From the NCBI GenBank assembly GCA_964412235.1, contig CAYPNT010000088.1:1-12430 (forward strand): 12,430 bases of DNA, read 5' to 3'. Each line of letters starts with the position of its first letter. The stretch's first letter is position 1. The stretch is from JAYZQT01 sp964412235. Its GTDB lineage: Bacteria > Pseudomonadota > Alphaproteobacteria > MPNO01 > UBA830. Under the pieces are notes generated by a model, which was not told the origin of the DNA, made no database searches, and worked only from the letters and a program-made list of their open reading frames with translations. A program made the translations under genes and the position numbers. This document shows positions 7,427-12,430 of the stretch, piece by piece.

Positions 7427-7714
7427 CTAGTTACCAGGCTCAAAATGCACAACTTCTGGTGGCTGCGATAAATACTGACGGAAAAACCCACCAAAAGTAT
7501 CATAATCCTGTGTTTCCCTGAAATTAAAGTGATCTTCTATTTGGGTCCATTCCACTTCCAGGACAAACGCTAATTCAGGCTCCACGCGCTTTCCCCATCG
7601 CAAACCTTGGCACCCAGGCTGGCGATTTAAAATCTCAAGCCCTTTGGCAAAATCTGTGACGAACTCGACCTCAGCCTCTTCTTTCACATAAATAGTTGCA
7701 ATCTCAATAACCAT
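7427..7714 (-). CDS. Antibiotic biosynthesis monooxygenase (ABM) domain protein
   Basis: A 95-aa single-domain protein of the dimeric alpha/beta-barrel (ferredoxin-like) ABM fold. Relatives include quinol monooxygenase YgiN-type enzymes that oxidise quinols with O2 and no cofactor, but many members have no known activity. Seen: N-terminal VIEIATIYVKEEAEVEFVTDF, central QPGCQGLRWGKRVE (32-45), the FVLEVEWTQIEDH strand-helix turn (50-62) and terminal PPEVVHFEP. GGGAGA lies about 7 nt before the ATG at 7712-7714. It sits alone on the minus strand between two plus-strand Rieske/GST units, convergent with paralogue 2 (68-nt gap, no clear terminator) and divergent from the GST gene. It may oxidise an aromatic intermediate from the Rieske steps; that is inference. 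Confidence 0.8.
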   Translation of the reverse strand: MVIEIATIYVKEEAEVEFVTDFAKGLEILNRQPGCQGLRWGKRVEPELAFVLEVEWTQIEDHFNFRETQDYDTFGGFFRQYLSQPPEVVHFEPGN

Positions 7715-7840
7715 CGCAGTTCTCCCAGAAATACCGGATCAGGCAACCCGTTTAACATACTTGCGCCAATTGGGGAGACAGAATTCGCAGGGGTTGATGT
7801 TTCCATACCCATAGCTTCTCAACAATAACACGACAATTTT

Positions 7841-7975
7841 TCAGCGACGAATCTGGTTCACAAGCACATAATCTTCAGAAAACTTCCGACGTCGCAGGAT
7901 ATCGCCCGTTACGGTGTGAACAAGGTAAGGAACACCCAAAAGCGGGTACTTCGCGCTCCTTGCACACGCCAACAT
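7841..7975 (-). CDS. Possible small ORF, 44 aa, unknown
   Basis: ATG at 7973-7975 to TGA at 7841-7843, on the same strand as and 126 nt upstream of the ABM gene. An AGAGG lies roughly 12 nt before the ATG. The product starts MLACARSAKYPLLG and ends in a basic segment (RRRKF ... NQIRR). I do not recognise it. It could be a true small protein, the remnant of a larger gene, or chance. Confidence 0.2.
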   Translation of the reverse strand: MLACARSAKYPLLGVPYLVHTVTGDILRRRKFSEDYVLVNQIRR

Positions 7976-7989
7976 TCGGGATTAGCCTC

Positions 7990-8016
7990 TTAATCACACT
8001 TATAGAAGTTAATCAC
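7990..8016. repeat. Direct repeat TTAATCAC x2, candidate regulator site
   Basis: Two identical 8-mers start 19 nt apart (about two helical turns) around a possible TATAGA -10 element upstream of the GST gene. TTAATCA also occurs at 4995-5001 in the other divergent region. This arrangement suits a dimeric regulator, but the evidence is only the pattern. Confidence 0.35.
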
Positions 8017-8035
8017 CTGATACTGGGAGGCCCGT

Positions 8036-8680
8036 ATGGAAATCGTCCTTTATTATGCACCTACCACCTGTGCTTTGGTCACCTATGTCACCCTCACTGA
8101 AGCTGAAGCAGATTTCGAGGCTCGACCTATCAATTTAGGCAAAGGTCAGCATATGTCACCAGAGTTCCTCGCAGTAAACCCAAAACATAAAGTCCCCGTT
8201 TTAGTGATAGACGGAAAAATCCTGACAGAGAACGTCGCAATGCAACTATGGATAACTCGTCAATTTCCATCGGCTCAACTGCTGCCTTCTGACCCATGGG
8301 AGGAAGTCAAGGCAATTTCCTTGATGAGCTGGTGTGCCTCTGGCATCCATCCACATTTATCCCGAACCCATAACCCCCGTGGATTTTGTGACCGGCCTGA
8401 CACAGAAAAAAATGTCCGAGCGTTGGCTAAGGGATTTATCTTTGAAAATTTTGAGGTTGCCGAAAAGATGTTGAGTGGACGAGACTTCTTCTTTGACCAT
8501 TTTACCGCCGCAGACGCACATTTCTTTTGGTGTTTTCGGCGTTCTCAGCAATTTGGCCATGATGTCTCTAAGTTTTTGAACTGTTGCCAGCATTTCGAGC
8601 GAATGCAGCAACGGTACAGTTTCAAAAAGGTCTTGGCCTTCGAGAAGGAGGTGATGGACGGGTTTGCAAATGCGGCATAG
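8036..8680 (+). CDS. Glutathione S-transferase family protein
   Basis: A 214-aa two-domain GST, most like the bacterial beta-class/GstA-like group. Seen: the thioredoxin-like N-terminal half with YYAPTTCALVTYVTL (Cys12 near the position of the beta-class Cys10), PEFLAVNPKHKVPVLVIDG with the cis-proline Pro54, and LTENVAMQLWI with Glu65, which binds the glutathione gamma-glutamyl group; the usual Ser after this Glu is Asn66. The C-terminal half is all-helical with TAADAHFFW, like the conserved TxAD N-capping motif. GGGAGG precedes the ATG. Within catabolic clusters such GSTs act as maleylpyruvate isomerases, ether-cleaving or dehalogenating enzymes; which applies here is unknown. It begins the second plus-strand unit and lies 117 nt before paralogue 3. 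Confidence 0.88.
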   Translation: MEIVLYYAPTTCALVTYVTLTEAEADFEARPINLGKGQHMSPEFLAVNPKHKVPVLVIDGKILTENVAMQLWITRQFPSAQLLPSDPWEEVKAISLMSWCASGIHPHLSRTHNPRGFCDRPDTEKNVRALAKGFIFENFEVAEKMLSGRDFFFDHFTAADAHFFWCFRRSQQFGHDVSKFLNCCQHFERMQQRYSFKKVLAFEKEVMDGFANAA

Positions 8681-8797
8681 CGAAACAAGGAATGTGCGCG
8701 GAAAACCGCATAGTCTATGGTGTCGTGAACGAAACATTGTCCTGTTGGCGCATAGAAATATAGGTGAATTTTAAGAGTAAAAGCAGGGAGACGCTTC

Positions 8798-9826
8798 GTG
8801 TATCTAAAAGATTGCTGGTACGTTGCCGCTTGGGATTATGAACTCGAGGACGATTTCCTGACGCGTACAATACTCGGTAATCCTGTCGTACTTTTCCGCG
8901 AACCGTGCGGCAAGCCTGTCGCGATGGAAGATCGGTGCTGCCACCGGCACGTCCCTCTTTCCAAAGGGCGGTTGGTCGGTGAAACCATTCAGTGCGGCTA
9001 TCACGGTTTTACATACGATTTTTCGGGGAAATGCGTTCAGGTTCCCGGTCAAAAAAAGGTTCCTCCCGATGCCAGAGTGACGGCCTATCCCGCAGTAGAG
9101 CGTTATCGCTGGATTTGGGTATGGATGGGCGACCCCGCGCACGCGGATGAGACGATGATACCCGATTATCATTGGAACGACGATCCCGATTGGTTGTCCT
9201 ACGGCGATGTTTATCACGTTGAAAGCGATTACCGCCTCATGATCGATAACCTGTTGGATCTGTCACACATCCAATTCCTTCACGCCTCCAGTTTGGGCGC
9301 GGGCAACGATGTTGATGCCACTATCAAGGTCCACCGCAGTAGCAGTAACGTTCGCGTATCCCGCTGGGTCATAGACACCCCACCGGCGCCGCTCTATGCC
9401 GAAGCCCTAGAAACAAATACCAATGTCGACCGGTGGCAAAACATTAATTATAGCCTACCATCACATATTGTCATTGACGCTGGCAGCGCCCTAACCGGCA
9501 CAGGAGCACCCGCAGGCGACCGTAGTCAAGGTGCGGAGACGTATTCCAACCACACACTAACCCCCGAGACCGAGTTTTCGACTCACTATTTCTGGCACCA
9601 CGCGCGTAACTTCCGCATGGACGATGGGGCCCTTACGGAACGGCTACGTGACATGTTTTCATCAGCACTTAAAGAGGATGCAATTGCAATTGCGGCCCAA
9701 CAAAAGGCTATGCACCTGTCACCCGGCGCAAAAGCAGTCGACATACAATCTGATAACTCGGCACTACAAGCCCGACAATTACTTGCTGCCGCAATAGCCG
9801 ATGAAAGCAGCTCCTCATTTGGGTAA
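8798..9826 (+). CDS. VanA-like Rieske oxygenase, paralogue 3
   Basis: A 342-aa Rieske oxygenase component. Seen: Cys47-X-His49 and Cys66-X2-His69 (CCHRH and CGYHG), the mononuclear iron site DNLLDLSHIQFLH with canonical Asp154, His157 and His162, and a likely third ligand Asp294 in KEDAIAIAAQQ. The start is GTG at 8798; GGGAG about 8 nt upstream and the canonical MYLKDCWYVAAW start (equivalent to MFVRNSWYVAGW in paralogue 1) support it. It is the closest relative of paralogue 2 in this window, including a 52-nt stretch that is 47/52 identical, but it keeps the normal bridging Asp. It is followed after 18 nt by the aldo/keto reductase, so the two are probably co-transcribed. The substrate is unknown; O-demethylation or hydroxylation is expected from the family. 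Confidence 0.9.
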   Translation: MYLKDCWYVAAWDYELEDDFLTRTILGNPVVLFREPCGKPVAMEDRCCHRHVPLSKGRLVGETIQCGYHGFTYDFSGKCVQVPGQKKVPPDARVTAYPAVERYRWIWVWMGDPAHADETMIPDYHWNDDPDWLSYGDVYHVESDYRLMIDNLLDLSHIQFLHASSLGAGNDVDATIKVHRSSSNVRVSRWVIDTPPAPLYAEALETNTNVDRWQNINYSLPSHIVIDAGSALTGTGAPAGDRSQGAETYSNHTLTPETEFSTHYFWHHARNFRMDDGALTERLRDMFSSALKEDAIAIAAQQKAMHLSPGAKAVDIQSDNSALQARQLLAAAIADESSSSFG

Positions 9827-9844
9827 AGTGGAAATAGGTACTTT

Positions 9845-10756
9845 ATGGAATCGAAAAATCTGGGTTCATCTTCTATCAGCGTCTCTGTAGTCGGCCTCGG
9901 GTGCAACAATTTTGGAAGACGTATCGATGCAAATGAAACCCGGAAAGTTGTCCATGAAGCGCTCGATGCTGGCATAACGTTATTCGACACCGCTGAAAGC
10001 TACGGCGGAGGCAACTCTGAAACTTTTTTAGGCAAAGCGCTCGATAATCAGAGATCTAATGTTGTCATCGCAACAAAATTTGGTTGGGGAGGACGCCACA
10101 ACAAAGCCACTATCGACAGAGCTATTGACGGCAGTCTTCGACGCTTGGGAACCGATTATGTGGACCTCTACCAAATCCATAAACCCGACACCTCGACACC
10201 CATCGGGGAAACATTGGCAGCACTTGATCACCTAGTGAAAGCAGGCAAAGTACGAGCTATTGGCTGCTCTAACTTTTCAGCGGTACAACTCACAGATGCA
10301 GTAGAAGTGTCTGAGGTGGAAAACCTCACCCCTTTCGTTTCCGCGCAAAATGAATACAATCTCCTGCAACGTGGTATAGAAGCCGACCTCACCCCGGTTT
10401 GTCTCAAATACAACATTGGGATACTGCCCTATTATCCTTTGTGTGGTGGGTTTCTAACCGGGAAATACAAACGCGGTATAAAACCGAAATCGGGCACAAG
10501 GCTCGGCGACGGAGGTATCGGTACAAGTGGTCGGCTGACAGAAGCTAACTTCGATTTGGTCGAAAAATTGGAATTCTTTGCAGACACACACGGATACAAG
10601 ATAACCGACCTTGCAATCTCGTGGCTCTCTCGCAAACCAGAAATTGCAAGTGTTATTGCAGGAGCACGTCGCCCCGGCCAGGCTAGCGCAAATGTCGCGG
10701 CCAATCATTGGGATCTGTCAGCAATGGATTTAGAGCAACTAGAGCGGTTGTTTTGA
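9845..10756 (+). CDS. Aldo/keto reductase
   Basis: A 303-aa NAD(P)H-dependent oxidoreductase of the AKR (beta/alpha)8-barrel superfamily, expected to interconvert a carbonyl and an alcohol. Seen: the full catalytic tetrad Asp48 and Tyr53 in DTAESYG, Lys78 in IATKFGW and His112 in LYQIHKPD, plus GKVRAIGCSNFSA (about 133-145) and the C-terminal cofactor region SVIAGARRPGQASANVAA. The length is normal for single-domain AKRs of the YajO/GSP69 type. The start at ATG 9845 leaves 18 nt after the upstream Rieske gene, with only a modest AGG-like ribosome binding site. The binding-protein gene follows after 22 nt. It may reduce an aldehyde or ketone released by the Rieske enzyme, or oxidise an alcohol; direction and substrate are not inferable. 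Confidence 0.92.
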   Translation: MESKNLGSSSISVSVVGLGCNNFGRRIDANETRKVVHEALDAGITLFDTAESYGGGNSETFLGKALDNQRSNVVIATKFGWGGRHNKATIDRAIDGSLRRLGTDYVDLYQIHKPDTSTPIGETLAALDHLVKAGKVRAIGCSNFSAVQLTDAVEVSEVENLTPFVSAQNEYNLLQRGIEADLTPVCLKYNIGILPYYPLCGGFLTGKYKRGIKPKSGTRLGDGGIGTSGRLTEANFDLVEKLEFFADTHGYKITDLAISWLSRKPEIASVIAGARRPGQASANVAANHWDLSAMDLEQLERLF

Positions 10757-10778
10757 CGACTATAAAAAGAGCACCGCC

Positions 10779-11780
10779 ATGTCTCTACTCGACGCACCTC
10801 AAAACATGGGGCATGCTAGTCATAGCATATTAAATTGCAACGCTGGAGCACCAAGTATTATGAGTTTACGGAAAATAGAATACGGCAGACCGACGGATAA
10901 ATGTGCCATTACAGTGCAACTCGGCATACAGGAGGGCCTATTTGAAGACGAGGGTCTCGATCTCTCGGTAAGAACCGTGTTTGGTGGCCCTCAGATAGCA
11001 GAGGCCTACGACAACGGAGATTTGGAAATCGGTGAAATGGGGTCGCCACCAGCTATTAATGCGATTGCGGAAGGTAAGGCGTTCCAGGTCGTGGGAAGCG
11101 GCGTTCGGCGTAAAGCCAATATGTTTTTTGCTGTTCGCAAAGGCATAAAAAGTTATGAAGAACTTAAGGGTAAACGCATTGGAATGCTGGGAATTGGAAG
11201 CTGCCCTGACTGGATTATGCAAAAAATACTCCGTAGCGAGGGTGTCGACCCGGAACTCGTAGAATTTGTGCCCTTACTGAATGAATACCCAAAGGTTGTC
11301 GACTACGTTGCTGACGGTCGAATTGATGCATGCATCGCGATAGAGCCTAACGTTTCTATTGGCGAAGATCGGGGAATACTTGACTATTGGGTGCCGGCCT
11401 TTGACGCGCCTTACCTCCCAAATTATCAATGGATCGTTCATGTTGCCCGGAAGGAACTCATCGAACGCGAACCAACAGTTGTTGAGAGTGTGTTGCGCGG
11501 CTGTCGGCGGTCCGCACATTATGCAGCAAACCACGTTGAGAAATGGGCAGATACTGCCGCAAAACTATACGGTACCAGCGCACACGTTATGCGTTCCGCA
11601 ATTGACCGCGAACTACCCCATTTCCATCTCGACGGGAAAATTGACGTTGAGGGAATGCAGAAGTCGGTCGAACTACAATTCGAACTCGGCGGTATTTCGG
11701 AGATGATGAACTTGGAAGACTTTCTAGATCTCCGGTTTCAACCTGACGCAGTTGAGGCCTCTGCAACAGCAAGCGTTTGA
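10779..11780 (+). CDS. NMT1/SsuA-like periplasmic-binding-fold protein without an evident signal peptide
   Basis: A 333-aa type-2 binding-fold protein of the SsuA/TauA/ThiY (NMT1) group, normally the solute-binding part of an ABC importer. Seen: ITVQLGIQEGLFEDEGLDLSV (about 44-64), GDLEIGEMGSPPAINAIAEGKAFQVV (79-104), the SYEELKGKRIGMLGIGS hinge region (124-140) and DGRIDACIAIEPN (178-190). The N-terminus lacks a hydrophobic core, a Tat RR motif or a lipobox, so export is not evident. A second in-frame ATG at 10860 (Met28) with an upstream GGAG would trim the unconserved leader and still gives no signal peptide. No permease or ATPase gene is in the window. It may be a cytosolic ligand-binding protein or an enzyme built on this fold, as in THI5 or 4,5-dihydroxyphthalate decarboxylase (inference). 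It lies 22 nt after the AKR. Confidence 0.8.
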   Translation: MSLLDAPQNMGHASHSILNCNAGAPSIMSLRKIEYGRPTDKCAITVQLGIQEGLFEDEGLDLSVRTVFGGPQIAEAYDNGDLEIGEMGSPPAINAIAEGKAFQVVGSGVRRKANMFFAVRKGIKSYEELKGKRIGMLGIGSCPDWIMQKILRSEGVDPELVEFVPLLNEYPKVVDYVADGRIDACIAIEPNVSIGEDRGILDYWVPAFDAPYLPNYQWIVHVARKELIEREPTVVESVLRGCRRSAHYAANHVEKWADTAAKLYGTSAHVMRSAIDRELPHFHLDGKIDVEGMQKSVELQFELGGISEMMNLEDFLDLRFQPDAVEASATASV

Positions 11781-11875
11781 TGGAACAATTCGTGTACATA
11801 ATCAAAATGATTTGGAATTAGCACACCGGTCGACAAACACAGACACTCGACTACGGACAGCAAACGGAGGCAAAG
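11781..11875. other. Short intergenic gap before the ring-hydroxylating oxygenase
   Basis: The 95-nt gap contains a small AATCA-AAA-TGATT dyad (11800-11812) and, at its end, the GGAGG ribosome binding site of the next gene. There is no convincing terminator, so read-through from the upstream operon is likely. Confidence 0.35.
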
Positions 11876-12430
11876 ATGTTTCAAGATAAACACGAGACCT
11901 ATGTAAGCGACGATGGTCTGGTTAGCCGGCAAATATTTTTTGATCCTGACATTTACCGCAAAGAACTAGAGAAAGTATACGCCAAGGTCTGGTTATTTAT
12001 GGGTCATGAAAGCCAGGTCCCCAATGCGGGTGATTATTTCACCAACTATATGGGTGAGGACCCAGTCATCGTTTGGCGTGACCGCAGTGGAAAAGTTCGG
12101 GTATTTCTAAATTCTTGTCGACACCGCGGTATGCGGATTTGCAGGACTGATATTGGAAACGCAAAACAATTTACGTGTCCGTTTCACGGTTGGTCCTACT
12201 CAAGTGAGGGAGATCTCGTAGGCGTTCCCTTTCTTGAAGACGCTTATTTTAACGACCTCGACCGGGAGCAATGGGCACTCTATGAAATTCCGAAAGTCCA
12301 GTCTTATGGAGGACTAATATTCGCCAATATGGACCCCTATAGCATAAGTCTCAATGACTTCCTGGGTGAACTGCGTTGGTACTTAGATATATTTCTCTCA
12401 CGCGCGCTTGGGGAAATTCAAGTTCTCCCA
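11876..12430 (+). CDS. Rieske ring-hydroxylating dioxygenase alpha subunit, N-terminal part (cut by window edge)
   Basis: The first 185 codons of a Rieske oxygenase large subunit of the biphenyl/benzoate/naphthalene dioxygenase type, different from the three VanA-like genes upstream. Seen: an N-terminal lead with LVSRQIFFDPDIYRKELEKV and VWLFMGHESQVPNAGDYFT, then Rieske ligands Cys81-X-His83 (CRHRG) and Cys101-X2-His104 (CPFHGWSYS), followed by EGDLVGVPFLED and a GLIFANMDP strand (146-154). GGAGG lies about 6 nt before the ATG at 11876-11878. Relatives are about 420-460 aa, so the catalytic iron site and any small (beta) subunit gene are beyond the right edge. It probably cis-dihydroxylates or monooxygenates an aromatic ring; the substrate cannot be told. 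Confidence 0.9.
   Translation, partial: MFQDKHETYVSDDGLVSRQIFFDPDIYRKELEKVYAKVWLFMGHESQVPNAGDYFTNYMGEDPVIVWRDRSGKVRVFLNSCRHRGMRICRTDIGNAKQFTCPFHGWSYSSEGDLVGVPFLEDAYFNDLDREQWALYEIPKVQSYGGLIFANMDPYSISLNDFLGELRWYLDIFLSRALGEIQVLP

Larger units (their letters stand above)
7715..8035. other. 321-nt divergent intergenic region between ABM and GST genes
   Basis: No standard gene is evident. The region holds the start signals for the minus-strand ABM gene and plus-strand GST gene, a possible 44-codon minus-strand ORF (7841-7975), and two copies of TTAATCAC (7990-7997 and 8009-8016) 19 nt apart just upstream of the GST ribosome binding site. A TATAGA at 8001-8006 between the repeats could be a -10 element, but I see no matching -35 box. 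Confidence 0.5.

Noticed and set aside
8698..8709. GCGG-AAAA-CCGC hairpin after the GST gene as a terminator
   Set aside because: The stem is only 4 bp and no T-tract follows.
5181..9826. Identification of the Rieske genes as KshA with the flavoprotein as KstD (steroid degradation)
   Set aside because: The oxygenases have VanA-like length and motifs, and no other steroid genes are present; it remains only a possibility.

Overview
This is a catabolic gene region from what is probably a Gram-negative, Pseudomonadota-like bacterium, perhaps an alphaproteobacterium. The placement rests on gene content, purine-rich ribosome binding sites, tight operons and intermediate GC; no taxonomic marker is present. 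Two gene blocks diverge from an AT-rich regulatory region at 4964-5180.

Left block (minus strand, read from 4963 down to 1): a flavin dehydrogenase of the fumarate reductase/3-ketosteroid dehydrogenase superfamily, a stand-alone V4R-domain protein, the large and small subunits of a short, archaeal-type 3-isopropylmalate dehydratase (LeuC/LeuD-like), and a hydantoinase B/oxoprolinase-family gene that runs off the left edge. The last three are joined by 4-nt start/stop overlaps. The hydantoinase gene has a single in-frame TAA (575-577), and the conserved motif just after it has lost several residues, so it looks like a recent pseudogene or a local sequence error.

Right block (plus strand, 5181 to 12430): two VanA-like Rieske oxygenases; an ABM-domain monooxygenase-like gene on the opposite strand; a glutathione S-transferase; a third VanA-like Rieske oxygenase; an aldo/keto reductase; an NMT1/SsuA-like binding protein with no visible signal peptide; and the start of a fourth Rieske protein of the ring-hydroxylating dioxygenase alpha-subunit type, cut by the right edge. 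The second Rieske oxygenase has Glu where the bridging Asp normally lies. No reductase or ferredoxin partner is encoded in the window.

Taken together this resembles an accessory degradation island for an aromatic, terpenoid/steroid-like or N-heterocyclic compound. A plausible division of labour is Rieske enzymes for oxygenation or O-demethylation, AKR and FAD enzyme for redox steps, GST for a glutathione-dependent step, LeuCD-like enzyme for hydration/isomerisation of a di- or tricarboxylate, and the hydantoinase-type enzyme for an ATP-dependent hydrolysis or carboxylation. The substrate cannot be read from the sequence, and the combination does not match a pathway I recognise. No tRNA, rRNA, CRISPR array, insertion sequence or transposase was seen.
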